A stretch of 64,000 nt of DNA from Litorimonas sp051251645 (GCA_051251645.1 JBPOEY010000001.1:806001-870000), one strand, 5' to 3'; positions 8,095-17,651 are shown, counted from the stretch's first letter. The notes: generated from the letters alone by a model not told the origin. Numbers and translations: made by a program.

Positions 8095-9573
8095 ATGAGC
8101 GATGTTCTTGATTTAGTGATTATCGGCGCAGGCCTATCCGGGATCGGCGCCGCGTGCCGGTATGTGACTGAATTCCCGGATGGCAACTTCACAGTTTTAG
8201 AGTCGCGCGACGCGATTGGTGGCACGTGGGATTTGTTCCGCTATCCTGGTATACGGTCTGATTCAGATATGCTGACGCTCGGCTATGATTTTCGGCCTTG
8301 GAAGGGCGCGAAAACGCTGGCCGATGGGCCAGCTATTCGCGATTACGTCCGCGAAACGTCGACCGAGTATGGTATCGACTCGAAGGTCCAATTTAATAGC
8401 CGTGTGATTGCGACGAATTTTTCAACCGCCGATGATGTCTGGACCCTCACTGTTGAAACGGACGGAAAGATGCGTGAGATTAAGTCACGTTTTATCCTCT
8501 CTTGTGCGGGCTATTACCATTACGACAAAGCGCATGATCCAGAATTCGTGGGTCGCGAAGATTTTCCGGGCGAGATCATCCATCCGCAATTCTGGCCTGA
8601 AGGGTTTGACTATGCGGATAAGCGTATCGCCGTGATTGGATCGGGCGCGACGGCCGTGACATTGGTTCCAGAGCTGTCAAGAACCGCGGCCCACGTCACC
8701 CAAATTCAGCGGACGCCGTCTTATGTCGCAGCAATTCCTGGCGAAGACCCGATCAATAAGTTGACGTCAAAGATTATGCCGGAAAGCCTGTCCATTCGGT
8801 TCAACCGGTGGAAAAATATCAAGCTGTCGCAATATTTCTATAAACGCGCGCAGGAGGATCCTGCGCGCGCGCGACGCAATTTGCGTAAGGCGACTATTAA
8901 AGCGCTGGGAAAAGACTATCCGGTCGATATTCATTTCAACCCGCCCTATAATCCGTGGGACCAACGTTTGTGCATGATCCCTGACGGTGACATGTTTACG
9001 TCGATCAATATGGGGAAGGCCTCCATCGTAACGGGTCAAATTGATCGCTTCAATGCGGATGGTATTCTTATGAAAGATGGCATCCAAATTGATGCCGATG
9101 TTATCGTCACTGCGACAGGGTTGGCGCTTAATTATGCGACCAACTATCCGATTATGATCGATGCGGTGACACAGGCTCCGAATGACAGCTTCACCTATAA
9201 AGGCGTGATGATGTCCGGCATACCAAACTTTGTCGCTGTCTTTGGCTATACCAACGCCAGTTGGACGCTGCGCGCTGACTTGATGAGCCGTTATGTTATT
9301 CGTCTTATCAAACATATGAAGGCAAAGGGACTGACGCGGGTCGTGCCTATTGCGCCTGAAGGGATGGAGCGTCATCCAATTATTGATTTTCAAGCGGGTT
9401 ATATGAAGCGTGTTCTGCACGAAATGCCCTGTCAGGGGGATCGTATGCCGTGGTTAAATGTTCAGAACTACAAGCATGATCAGAAAATCTTGATTGAAGA
9501 CTCGCTTGATGATGAGGTGCTGCATTTTTCGCGCGCCGACGCTCATACGTCCATTGCCGAGGCTGCAGAATGA
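8095..9573 (+). CDS. Flavin-containing Baeyer-Villiger-type monooxygenase
   Basis: Predicted to insert oxygen next to a carbonyl (or oxidise S/N) using FAD and NADPH. The 492-aa protein has GAGLSG at 11-16 (FAD Rossmann fold), RYPGIRSDSDM, the Baeyer-Villiger fingerprint FPGEIIHPQFWP at 157-168 (FxGxxxHxxxWP), a second Rossmann motif GSGATA near 183-188, and an ATG motif (TATGLAL) in the C-terminal third. Overall it resembles EthA-like enzymes. The short-chain dehydrogenase gene starts inside its last codons (ATGA overlap), so the two form a coupled pair: an alcohol-to-ketone-to-ester route is plausible. The substrate is unknown. Confidence 0.88.
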   Translation: MSDVLDLVIIGAGLSGIGAACRYVTEFPDGNFTVLESRDAIGGTWDLFRYPGIRSDSDMLTLGYDFRPWKGAKTLADGPAIRDYVRETSTEYGIDSKVQFNSRVIATNFSTADDVWTLTVETDGKMREIKSRFILSCAGYYHYDKAHDPEFVGREDFPGEIIHPQFWPEGFDYADKRIAVIGSGATAVTLVPELSRTAAHVTQIQRTPSYVAAIPGEDPINKLTSKIMPESLSIRFNRWKNIKLSQYFYKRAQEDPARARRNLRKATIKALGKDYPVDIHFNPPYNPWDQRLCMIPDGDMFTSINMGKASIVTGQIDRFNADGILMKDGIQIDADVIVTATGLALNYATNYPIMIDAVTQAPNDSFTYKGVMMSGIPNFVAVFGYTNASWTLRADLMSRYVIRLIKHMKAKGLTRVVPIAPEGMERHPIIDFQAGYMKRVLHEMPCQGDRMPWLNVQNYKHDQKILIEDSLDDEVLHFSRADAHTSIAEAAE

Positions 9574-10400
9574 AAACCTTCTCTCAATATTCAGGTAAAG
9601 TTTGTGTTGTGACTGGCGCTGCGTCCGGCATTGGTCGGGCGGTCGCGAAGTCGCTGGCCGCGTCGGGCGCGACGCTTGCCCTGTCGGATATCAATCAAGA
9701 GGGGCTTGCTGAAACTGTCGAAATGATCGGTGGGGCGAACCGCCACAAAGTCGATGTGTTGGATATGGCCGATGCGGACGGCATTGCGGATTATGCGCCC
9801 GCCGTGGAGGCCGCGCTTGGGCCCGCAGATTATGTTTTTAACATTGCGGGTCTGACCCGGGTTGGTGATTTTCGCAACACGTCCTCTGACAGCTATGAAA
9901 AAGTTATGGACGTCAATTTTTACGGCGTTGTTCGGATGTCTAAAGCCTTCTTGGAACAGTTGATCCAGACTAAAGGCGGGCTGGTCAATATTAGCTCAAT
10001 CTTTGGCATCATCGCTTGGCCGGGCCAATCGCATTATTGTGCGTCAAAGTTCGGCGTGCGCGGATTTAGCGAATCGCTATCGATGGAAATGATGGAACAC
10101 GGCGTCAGCGTCTCTTGCGTTCATCCGGGTGGCGTGCAGACGAATGTCGCGCGCAATGCGGTCGTTGATCATCTTGACAAGCCCGGCGTGACGAAAAAGA
10201 TGATGGACGATAATTTCGATCAAAACACGCCAACGACACCGGAGCGCGCAGCTGAGATTATCCTTGACGGCACGGCGAAGCGCAAACAACGCATTATTGT
10301 CGGACCTGATGCGAAATTCATGCAGTTTTGGAATCGACTTTTTCCGACGCGCTACCGCAAACTTGTCATGAAAAAAGCGCTCGCGCTCACAGCAGACTGA
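9570..10400 (+). CDS. Short-chain dehydrogenase/reductase
   Basis: NAD(P)-dependent oxidoreductase of the classical SDR type, 276 aa. It shows TGAASGIG at 15-22 (cofactor), NIAG (usual NNAG), a Ser in VNISSIFG and the catalytic Tyr156-x3-Lys160 in YCASK. The C-terminus has HPGGVQT, which closes the substrate pocket. It overlaps the monooxygenase stop by four bases and is surely co-translated. Similar SDR-monooxygenase pairs act on hydroxylated or ketone substrates; the actual substrate is not evident. A 56-base gap separates it from gshA. Confidence 0.9.
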   Translation: MKTFSQYSGKVCVVTGAASGIGRAVAKSLAASGATLALSDINQEGLAETVEMIGGANRHKVDVLDMADADGIADYAPAVEAALGPADYVFNIAGLTRVGDFRNTSSDSYEKVMDVNFYGVVRMSKAFLEQLIQTKGGLVNISSIFGIIAWPGQSHYCASKFGVRGFSESLSMEMMEHGVSVSCVHPGGVQTNVARNAVVDHLDKPGVTKKMMDDNFDQNTPTTPERAAEIILDGTAKRKQRIIVGPDAKFMQFWNRLFPTRYRKLVMKKALALTAD

Positions 10401-10456
10401 TTACACATGATCGTTACCCGCTTGTCTGGACGGCCCCGCGCGATTAGGCGCACCGG

Positions 10457-11821
10457 ATGAGTGGTCCATCTTCCCCCAATTCTCAGCCTATTGAAGCAAA
10501 GGCGCAGCTGATTGAGCATCTGGCTCTCGGTTGCAAGCCGAAGGAGGCTTGGCGCATTGGCACCGAGCATGAGAAGATCGCCTTTGCGACGGCGGATAAC
10601 TTACCGCTGCCTTATGACGGCCCCACATCAATCCGTGCGCTGCTCGAAGGGTTGCAACGGTTTGATTGGGAGCCTGTCGAAGAAAAAGGGCATTTGATCG
10701 CACTGAAACGCGACGGCGCGTCCGTCAGTCTTGAGCCCGGCGGCCAGTTCGAACTTTCAGGCGCTCCGGTGGAGCATGTTCACCAGACCTGCGCGGAAGT
10801 TACCCGCCATTTGCGTGAGGTGAGGGAGGTTGCGGATGAAATGGGCGCAGGGTTCCTGTCGCTGGGGTTCCGTCCGGATACACGGCTCGAAGATGTGCCG
10901 ATTATGCCCAAGGGTCGCTACAAAATCATGCGTGACTATATGCAAAAGGTCGGCACTTTGGGGCGCGAGATGATGTTCCGAACATGTACGGTTCAAACCA
11001 ATCTCGATTTTTCATCCGAGACTGATATGGTGCGGAAGTTCCGCGCTAGCTTAGCTTTGCAACCCATCGCAACGGCGCTGTTTTCTAATTCGCCGTTCAC
11101 AAACGGCGTGCCGAACGGCTATAAGTCTTACCGCTCGGCCGTTTGGCTCGACACGGATAATGATCGTGCGGGCATGCTTCCCTTTGTGTTCGAGCCGGGT
11201 TTCGGCTTTGAGCAATATGTCGATTATGCGCTCGAAGTTCCGATGTATTTTGTTCATCGCGACGGCACGTATCTGGATGCATCCGGCAAGAGCTTCCGTG
11301 ATTTCATGACGGGGAATCTCGATATTCTTCCTGGTGAAATTCCGATGATGTCAGATTTCGAAGACCATCTCTCGACCATTTTTCCGGAAGTGCGCTTAAA
11401 GCAATTCCTCGAAATGCGCGGTGCCGATACAGGGCCGTGGGACGAACTTTGCGCTCTACCGGCCTATTGGGTCGGGCTTTTATACGATGATGCGTCTCTG
11501 GATGCCTGTCTCGAGCTGGTCAAAGACTGGTCGGCGGCTGATCGTCAAAAACTGCGCGAAGATGTTCCTGCGCAAGGGTTTGATGCGATGATCCATGGAC
11601 GATCTGTTCGCGAGATCGCAGCCGATACGCTCTCTATCGCTCGAAAAGGGCTGAATGCCCGCGGTTACATGAACGGCCATGGCGAAAACGAAACCGTGTT
11701 TTTGCAGGCCCTAGATGCGATGGTTCGCACAGGCCAGTCAAATGCGGATGTTTTGATTGCCGCCTATAATGGCGAATGGGGCGGTGATATTTCGCGCTGC
11801 TACACGGAGTGCATCTACTAG
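10457..11821 (+). CDS. gshA: Glutamate-cysteine ligase (plant/alphaproteobacterial type)
   Basis: Joins glutamate and cysteine with ATP in the first step of glutathione synthesis. The 454-aa length and motifs GTEHEK (residues 35-40), SLEPGGQFELSG, MMFRTCTVQTNLDF and SNSPFTNG are those of the GCS2 group shared by plants and alphaproteobacteria, not of the E. coli type. It is followed by a 469-base gene-free stretch. The usual neighbour rsmE is 2.4 kb upstream, beyond the monooxygenase-SDR pair, which could have been inserted into an ancestral rsmE-gshA unit. Confidence 0.96.
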   Translation: MSGPSSPNSQPIEAKAQLIEHLALGCKPKEAWRIGTEHEKIAFATADNLPLPYDGPTSIRALLEGLQRFDWEPVEEKGHLIALKRDGASVSLEPGGQFELSGAPVEHVHQTCAEVTRHLREVREVADEMGAGFLSLGFRPDTRLEDVPIMPKGRYKIMRDYMQKVGTLGREMMFRTCTVQTNLDFSSETDMVRKFRASLALQPIATALFSNSPFTNGVPNGYKSYRSAVWLDTDNDRAGMLPFVFEPGFGFEQYVDYALEVPMYFVHRDGTYLDASGKSFRDFMTGNLDILPGEIPMMSDFEDHLSTIFPEVRLKQFLEMRGADTGPWDELCALPAYWVGLLYDDASLDACLELVKDWSAADRQKLREDVPAQGFDAMIHGRSVREIAADTLSIARKGLNARGYMNGHGENETVFLQALDAMVRTGQSNADVLIAAYNGEWGGDISRCYTECIY

Positions 11822-12290
11822 CGCTTCGCAAGGTTGAAGATTGTCAGAATCAGGCAACATCTTTTAAATTGGATGCTTCTGTTCTCCTCTTCCAAGCCGC
11901 TCAACATCGTCGAAAACAAAGTTGAAAGACCAGAATTTGGGCGGAGGCGGCTCTAATAGTCTGATTTCAAGGCCTGCATATTTTGATGGCAGCCTTGCAT
12001 TTTTGACGACCGGTAATTTCTGCGTTCGTTTTATTGATGTTCAAAGTCAAACTGGCTTTGGAAAAAACCTCTTTACCTATTGAAATAAATAGAAAAAATG
12101 GTCGTTCTACGGTTTTTATCCTCAAAAAAACATACATGAACGTCTCACAATGCCTTACTGTATACATTTATGCATGACCTTACACGTCACACATTGGCGC
12201 TAATCCGTCCTAAATGATGGTCTGCGGCATTCCCCCCGTCGCACCCCTCAATGTCCGGACGAATGACCGTCCACCCTTTGGAGACATAAA
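11822..12290. other. Gene-free AT-richer interval
   Basis: No open frame here has a credible start, ribosome site or protein character. The stretch at about 11960-12180 is AT-rich and holds A and T runs and small palindromes (GTATAC, ATGCAT near 12160-12172). It probably contains the promoter and leader of the small secreted protein at 12291; a GGAGA box precedes that gene. No terminator for gshA is obvious. Confidence 0.6.
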
Positions 12291-12632
12291 ATGAAAATCG
12301 CATCCGCTCTTATTGGTACTGCCGCTCTTCTTGTTCTGCCGCAGGCCGCTTTTGCCAGCAACATGACCGTCGAAAACATCTCAACATGCAAAGCCGAAAT
12401 CGAAACACGCATGGCCGAAACGGCGTCTGAAACTTCGCTCGACTTTAAAAAAGTCAAAGGGAACTCCCGCGCACAAACACTCAGCTTTCGCATCGATGCT
12501 GACGGCGAGAAAGACACTGTGAAGTGTAAAGTTCGTCGTGACGACACCGTCGAAATCAAATGGGGCAAAAGCGTCCAGCCGAAGATGGTTAAGGCTGTTC
12601 AAGCCGAAGAGTCTATGACAGCCGGCGAATAA
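12291..12632 (+). CDS. Small secreted protein of unknown function
   Basis: The 113-aa product begins with a typical signal peptide (residues 1-23, ending AFAS). The mature part is small, charged and has two cysteines (Cys33 and Cys79), which could form a disulfide in the periplasm. It is preceded by GGAGA six bases before ATG and followed by a strong hairpin terminator, so it is probably an independent single-gene transcript. I do not recognise the family. Codon use looks normal for the window. The strong expression signals make a real gene likely. Confidence 0.75.
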   Translation: MKIASALIGTAALLVLPQAAFASNMTVENISTCKAEIETRMAETASETSLDFKKVKGNSRAQTLSFRIDADGEKDTVKCKVRRDDTVEIKWGKSVQPKMVKAVQAEESMTAGE

Positions 12633-12669
12633 GCCCCTTTCTATCCGTCCGATTTATCGGATGTTTATC

Positions 12670-12700
12670 AACACCTCCGCCTTGCGCGGAGGTGTTTTCG
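12670..12700 (+). terminator. Rho-independent terminator after the small secreted protein
   Basis: AACACCTCCGC pairs with GCGGAGGTGTT around a five-base loop (12670-12696), followed by TTTCGTTT. The stem is eleven base pairs. Confidence 0.85.
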
Positions 12701-12768
12701 TTTGGGTCTTGACCCCGACCAATCATCTGGCACGATAATCGTACCTTTTGCTTGTGTTGGAGCCAACT

Positions 12769-14214
12769 ATGACCCGCTTTCGTCTTTTGACATCCGTTGG
12801 TTGTATAGCGGTAATGCTTGGCGGAGGGCTCGCCCAAGCCGCGTCGCCTGATGCTGTTCTTGCATCCAAATTAAGAGCCATCACGGCTGTGCTCGATGCA
12901 AATTTGGCCAAAGAGTCTGTTCCGGGTGCCGCCTTTGCAATTGTATCTGACCAAGATGTCGTCTGGAGCCATCACTACGGGGTTGAGGATTTGACGATGC
13001 AAACACCCGTCACGAATGACACCGCGTTTAGTATCTGCTCCGTTTCAAAACTTTTCACGGGGATTGCCGTGATGGATATGCAAGAGGCCGGGCTGCTTGA
13101 TATTGATGCGCCATTGTCACGTTATTTGGGTGATGAGGCAGGCGGCGGCGGCGATGCGACAGTCCGCAATATCCTGTCGCATGTGTCTGGCCTCCCTCGG
13201 GAAGGCCGCACTGATTTCTGGTATGAAAACACATTCCCAGACGACCTAACTCTGCGCGCTGACCTTGCCGCACGAAATGATTGGTACGGCGCCTACGATC
13301 ATTGGCAATATTCCAATTTGGGCATGGCCGCTCTGGGACAGGTCATTTTCTCGGCCAGCGGTCAGACCTACCACGATTATGTTCAAACCCAAATTCTCGA
13401 TCCGCTTGGGATGGCCCAGACAACAACAGATATGCCGTTCGATAAGGTCGGGCAGGGATTTGCCCGCGGCTATTATGTTCGCGACGCAAAAGGACAACGC
13501 AATCCAGTTGAAGCACACAGCTTTAAAGCCTTTGCCCCCGCTGCAGGCGTGGCGTCGAGCCTCAATGATTTATCCAAATTTATGTCTTGGCATTTTCGCT
13601 TGCGGGCCGCTGACGCGCCGGAAGTACTTGCGCCGAAAACGCTAAAGACCATGCAGCGTGTGCATTGGACCGGAGAAGATTTCGATGAGCCAGCATGGGG
13701 GCTGGCCTATGGGACGCGACGTTTGGATGGAAAGACCCTCTGGGGTCATGGCGGTTACTGTCCTGGCACTGTGACAGAGTTTGTCATGCGTAACCCGGAT
13801 AAGATCGGTGTGATTGCCATGGCGACGGCAAATGATGTCAGTGCCGGGGCGATGGCGCAAACGATCTACACCATGGTCGCAGAGGATGTGAAAATTGTCT
13901 CTGGTGACACTCAAGGCGCCAGCAAAAAAGAAGACAAATCCGCGGCGTCCTACGACGCTTATGAAGGGCTCTATACGCGCCCGAACTATGATTGGAGTAC
14001 ATATGTTGGCCTAACGCCAGACGGTCTATTCTCTATTCCGCTTTACGACGATAAACCTCAAGACGAGATCGAGACGTTTGAGCATATTGAGGGCGATCTT
14101 TTTAAACGGCAGCGGAGCGATGGATCTCAGGGTGAACCTTTGCGGTTCTTGCGAGACGATTCTGGCGCGATCAGTGGCGTGATTTCAGGAGGATATCGGC
14201 TCGCCCGCGAATAA
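12769..14214 (+). CDS. Secreted serine hydrolase of the class C beta-lactamase/PBP family
   Basis: The 481-aa protein has a signal peptide (about 1-24) and a penicillin-binding-protein-like catalytic fold: SVSK at 91-94 supplies the nucleophile Ser91 and Lys94, YSN begins at Tyr181, and HGG at 327-329 stands in the place of KTG. This set is typical of class C-like esterases, D-aminopeptidases and LACTB-like peptidases. True beta-lactamase activity cannot be inferred. A C-terminal beta-rich extension of about 130 residues follows the catalytic domain. ATG 12769 has GGAG six bases upstream. The gene is monocistronic by spacing. Confidence 0.88.
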   Translation: MTRFRLLTSVGCIAVMLGGGLAQAASPDAVLASKLRAITAVLDANLAKESVPGAAFAIVSDQDVVWSHHYGVEDLTMQTPVTNDTAFSICSVSKLFTGIAVMDMQEAGLLDIDAPLSRYLGDEAGGGGDATVRNILSHVSGLPREGRTDFWYENTFPDDLTLRADLAARNDWYGAYDHWQYSNLGMAALGQVIFSASGQTYHDYVQTQILDPLGMAQTTTDMPFDKVGQGFARGYYVRDAKGQRNPVEAHSFKAFAPAAGVASSLNDLSKFMSWHFRLRAADAPEVLAPKTLKTMQRVHWTGEDFDEPAWGLAYGTRRLDGKTLWGHGGYCPGTVTEFVMRNPDKIGVIAMATANDVSAGAMAQTIYTMVAEDVKIVSGDTQGASKKEDKSAASYDAYEGLYTRPNYDWSTYVGLTPDGLFSIPLYDDKPQDEIETFEHIEGDLFKRQRSDGSQGEPLRFLRDDSGAISGVISGGYRLARE

Positions 14215-14413
14215 TCTGCGAATAAACAGTCGCCACATTCGCGCCACATTGTTGCGAAAACAAGGCAGGCTTCTGCCTCACTCCCGACAAACCTCCGTCT
14301 TAAGGGTGTCTTATTGAAGACACACACTTAAAACGCTGAGGGTTTTACACATGCAGACGATGAGCCTAGTCAGAGACCGCAACTACACATCCCGTAAGGT
14401 TGGAGGGCGGTCC

Positions 14414-15118
14414 GTGGCGACTATTTTCCTCGTCGATGATGACGAGAACATTTTAACGTCTGTGTCCATGTATTTGGAAGCTGAAGGCTATGATGTTCGT
14501 AAATTCCATGATGGCGTCAGCGCATTAGAGGCGCTCAAGCTTAGCCCGCCTGATCTTGCGGTGTTTGATATAAAAATGCCGCGCATGGACGGGATCGAAT
14601 TGCTCCGCCGCCTGCGCCAGACATCAAACCTTCCGGTTATTTTCCTGACCTCAAAAGGGGACGAATTGGACGAAGCCATCGGCTTTTCGATGGGTGCGGA
14701 TGACTATATTACGAAGCCGTTCAGCCAGCGGTTGCTCGGCGAGCGGATCAAAGCGATCTTACGTCGGGCGCAACTGACGTCGACCGTTAATCCTGTGCCT
14801 GAAGAAGGCGACGAGAATGTCATCCGACGCGGCCAACTCTTGCTAGATCCCAATCGCCACGCGTGTTCGTGGAACGGTGATGCGGTGCGCTTGACTGTGA
14901 CAGAGTTCCTCATTTTGGAAGCTCTCGCCAAACGACCGGGCTACGTCAAATCACGCGACCAGCTGATGGACGCGGCCTATGATGACCAAATTTATGTCGA
15001 TGACCGAACCATCGATAGCCATATTAAACGCCTCCGTAAAAAGTTTCGCAAGACGGACAAGGCGTTCGACGGTATCGAGACCCTCTATGGCGTCGGATAT
15101 AAATATAAAGAAAGCTGA
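14414..15118 (+). CDS. chvI: Response regulator ChvI
   Basis: OmpR-class DNA-binding regulator of envelope and acid stress. The receiver domain shows FLVDDDENILTSV and phospho-acceptor Asp52 in VFDIKMPRMDG, with Lys in ITKPFS. The C-terminal winged helix contains RDQLMDAAY and DDRTIDSHIKRLRKKFR. I prefer the GTG at 14414: a GGAGGG box lies six bases upstream and the product (234 aa) matches ChvI proteins, which start ATIxLVDDD. An ATG at 14351 would add 21 residues. It is followed 10 bases on by chvG, its cognate kinase. Confidence 0.93.
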   Translation: MATIFLVDDDENILTSVSMYLEAEGYDVRKFHDGVSALEALKLSPPDLAVFDIKMPRMDGIELLRRLRQTSNLPVIFLTSKGDELDEAIGFSMGADDYITKPFSQRLLGERIKAILRRAQLTSTVNPVPEEGDENVIRRGQLLLDPNRHACSWNGDAVRLTVTEFLILEALAKRPGYVKSRDQLMDAAYDDQIYVDDRTIDSHIKRLRKKFRKTDKAFDGIETLYGVGYKYKES

Positions 15119-15128
15119 TACGGCCGCT

Positions 15129-16808
15129 ATGTCGGATAAACCCGCCGGCATGCGGCGTGGACGGGATGAGCGTCGGCGGTTTGTGCCCCGGCGCTTTCTG
15201 TTGTCATCACGCCTGACACAGCTGATTTTAGCGGCCAACCTCATTGGGCTCAGCATTTTGGTCATCGGATCGCTCGCGATGAGCCGATTTGAAGAAGGGT
15301 TGATCGACGGTAAGGTTGATAATCTGAATTCCTTCGCGGCGACCATCACGACCGTCATGGGCGACCGTGCGACAGGGTCAGGACAAGCGTCCGAGCTTGA
15401 TATTGAAAATGCTAAACAGGTTCTGCGCGGTATAAACGTTCCGGTAGGTTGGCGGGTGCGTTTGCATGATCGAGCGGGGCAAGTTGTCGTCGATACAGAA
15501 CAGCTCGACGATCGGATCGAAGTGGGTACGCTCGAGCCGATCCGTACAGAAGAGACAGAAGCGCCGATTCCAGCCGAGAAAACGCGCGAGCCCCTCGGCG
15601 CTAAGGTTCTAAGCGCGACTCAAAAACTACCGTGGCGCAAAGCGCGTCGGGACCGTCTTCGCCGCGATCTCAAGGCGGATATTCGCACGGCTTTATCTGG
15701 CGGTCCGGTGAGCGGCGCGCGCTATGATACGGATGACACGCTCATCGTCATGGCGACGCAGCCCGTAATGCGGGTCCAACAAGTGCTCGGCGCGGTGACA
15801 GTTGAAAGCCGTGATGTCAGCGGCATTGTCAATGCGGAGCGACGGGCGTTAGCGCCCATTATTGGCTTGGCATTGATTGCGGCGTTGCTGTCATCTTTCG
15901 CATTAATTCTCTTTATTACGCTGCCGATGCGCAAATTAGCGCGCGCCGCCGAACGCGTGGCCCGCAACCCGCGCGATTTTGAGACGATACCGGACTTGTC
16001 GCATCGTCGTGACGAGATTGGCGACTTGTCCGTTGTGCTTCGCGACATGACGCGCGGCTTATATAATCGTGTGGATGACATCGCGAATTTCGCCGCCGAT
16101 GTGGCGCATGAAATCAAGAACCCGCTGACATCGCTCCGGTCGGCGTCTGAAACGCTCCGTGTCGCGCGGTCAGATGAAGACCGTGAAAAGCTGATTGATA
16201 TTATCTCGCAAGATGTGGCGCGGATGAACCGATTGATTACGGATATTAGTAACGCGTCGAAGGTTGACGCCAATCTCGCCCGGGAGACAGCACAGACATT
16301 GGACGTCTCAGAAATCGTCGCCAACATTGCAATGTTTTATGAACAAACGAAATCTGGGCCGGGCCCTGATGTTGTTGACCTCACTGATCTGTCTGACCCC
16401 GCGTTCATTCGCGCGTTCGAAACGCCGTTTGCGCAAGTTTTGCGGAACCTGATCGATAATGCGCTCACGTTTTCGCCCGAAAACGGTATCGTCGAAATCG
16501 CAGCGACGTCTGATGAGACGTGGGTCAGGCTGTCAGTCAAAGATCAAGGCCCCGGTATTCCCCCGGGCAATCTCGATACAGTCTTTGACCGCTTTTATAC
16601 GCAGCGGCCCCAAGGGGCGAAGTTTGGGTCTCACTCAGGCTTGGGCTTAGCGATTTGTCGACAAATTGTGACCGCGCATAAGGGACGAATTTGGGCGGAA
16701 AACTGGATGAATGACGCCGAAGCGATCGGTGGTGCGCAGTTTATTATCGAAGTCCCGCGACAAACATCTGGCGGCGGACCTGCGGCATCACGCCGCAATC
16801 GGGAGTAA
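15129..16808 (+). CDS. chvG: Sensor histidine kinase ChvG
   Basis: Membrane partner of ChvI. The 559-aa protein has an Arg-rich cytoplasmic start, a membrane segment at about 30-55, a periplasmic domain, a second membrane segment at about 240-265, then HAMP. The HisKA helix contains VAHEIKNPLTSLRS with His327. The ATPase domain has NLIDNAL (N box), DQGPGIP (G1) and SGLGLAI (G2). The start is ATG 15129, ten bases after the chvI stop. In many alphaproteobacteria hprK follows; here the next gene is PTS EIIA after only 115 bases. Confidence 0.93.
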   Translation: MSDKPAGMRRGRDERRRFVPRRFLLSSRLTQLILAANLIGLSILVIGSLAMSRFEEGLIDGKVDNLNSFAATITTVMGDRATGSGQASELDIENAKQVLRGINVPVGWRVRLHDRAGQVVVDTEQLDDRIEVGTLEPIRTEETEAPIPAEKTREPLGAKVLSATQKLPWRKARRDRLRRDLKADIRTALSGGPVSGARYDTDDTLIVMATQPVMRVQQVLGAVTVESRDVSGIVNAERRALAPIIGLALIAALLSSFALILFITLPMRKLARAAERVARNPRDFETIPDLSHRRDEIGDLSVVLRDMTRGLYNRVDDIANFAADVAHEIKNPLTSLRSASETLRVARSDEDREKLIDIISQDVARMNRLITDISNASKVDANLARETAQTLDVSEIVANIAMFYEQTKSGPGPDVVDLTDLSDPAFIRAFETPFAQVLRNLIDNALTFSPENGIVEIAATSDETWVRLSVKDQGPGIPPGNLDTVFDRFYTQRPQGAKFGSHSGLGLAICRQIVTAHKGRIWAENWMNDAEAIGGAQFIIEVPRQTSGGGPAASRRNRE

Positions 16809-16923
16809 GGGGCCGCCTACATGGAAGGCTGTTTACCGCTCGAAGCACAGTCTTTGGTAAAAAACCGCTTTACCCGGCGCTAAAATCCGGTTTTACCGAG
16901 TAGATGGAAAAACGGACACTCTC

Positions 16924-17328
16924 ATGATTGGATTGGTGATTGTCACTCACGGTGAACTCGCCATCGAGTTGAAGCGTGCGACAGAACATGTCGTCGGTCC
17001 ACAGGATGCGATCGAGACGGTCTGTATCGGCCCTGATGATGATATCGAACAGCGCCGCGATGATATTCGCAAAGCCGTCGACGCGGTCGAGAGCGGGCGC
17101 GGTGTCATCCTTTTGACCGATATGTTTGGCGGCACGCCGTCCAATCTCGCCATTTCTATGCTGCGCGAAGACAAGGTTGAAGTGCTGGCAGGGGTCAATT
17201 TACCCATGCTAATCAAATTAGCCGAGGCCCGCCGGAGCGCAACGCTCTCTGAGGCTGCGCAAAAAGCGAAAGATGCGGGTCAGCGCTATATCGCCATTGC
17301 GTCACGTATTCTCGCGGGTGAGGGATAG
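16924..17328 (+). CDS. PTS EIIA component, mannose-type (regulatory)
   Basis: A 134-aa EIIA(Man) domain protein. VTHG near the start gives the phospho-accepting His9, and TDMFGGTPSN is the family signature. Alphaproteobacteria use such soluble EIIA proteins with EI(Ntr)/HPr as a regulatory phosphorelay rather than for sugar uptake. The gene overlaps the HPr gene by one base (TAGTG), so the two are coupled. It usually follows hprK, which is not present in this window. Confidence 0.93.
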   Translation: MIGLVIVTHGELAIELKRATEHVVGPQDAIETVCIGPDDDIEQRRDDIRKAVDAVESGRGVILLTDMFGGTPSNLAISMLREDKVEVLAGVNLPMLIKLAEARRSATLSEAAQKAKDAGQRYIAIASRILAGEG

Positions 17329-17651
17329 TGGATCTCGGCTGCGGCATTCCTGATGCCAAGGGCGCACCTTGCGCCACGGCGACATTAAAGTTGCAAAATA
17401 AACGGGGTCTTCACGCGCGGGCTTCCAATAAAATTATGGAACTGGTTGGTCAGTTTGATGCCCGCGTTTGGGTGCGTAGCCATAATGATGTTTGCGCTGA
17501 AACCGTCGAAGCCGATAGCGTGATGGAGTTGCTTTTGCTCGGCGCAGCCTGTGGTGAGACAATCACTGTAACGGCCCAAGGCGATCAGGCTAACACCGTC
17601 ATCGCCGCGTTGACCGATTTGGTCGATAATCGCTTCGGTGAAGGCGAATGA
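17328..17651 (+). CDS. ptsH: Phosphocarrier protein HPr
   Basis: A 107-aa HPr. RGLHARAS puts the EI-phosphorylated His at residue 29, and ADSVMELLLLG carries the Ser (Ser64) that corresponds to Ser46 of Gram-positive HPr, target of HPr kinase. About 15 residues extend before the usual HPr N-terminus; this depends on the GTG start at 17328, which is favoured by the TAGTG overlap with the EIIA stop. The gene is followed in ATGA overlap by a lipoprotein gene. Confidence 0.92.
   Translation: MDLGCGIPDAKGAPCATATLKLQNKRGLHARASNKIMELVGQFDARVWVRSHNDVCAETVEADSVMELLLLGAACGETITVTAQGDQANTVIAALTDLVDNRFGEGE

Noticed and set aside
8767..9420. A 217-codon minus-strand frame inside the monooxygenase gene
   Set aside because: Fully antisense to a gene with clear FAD/NADPH motifs; composition is that of a shadow frame.
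12769..14214. Calling the serine hydrolase a beta-lactamase resistance gene
   Set aside because: The SxxK/YxN/HGG set is shared by esterases and peptidases; HGG in place of KTG does not support a resistance role.
15722..16327. A 201-codon minus-strand frame in chvG
   Set aside because: Ser/Arg-rich shadow of the kinase gene.
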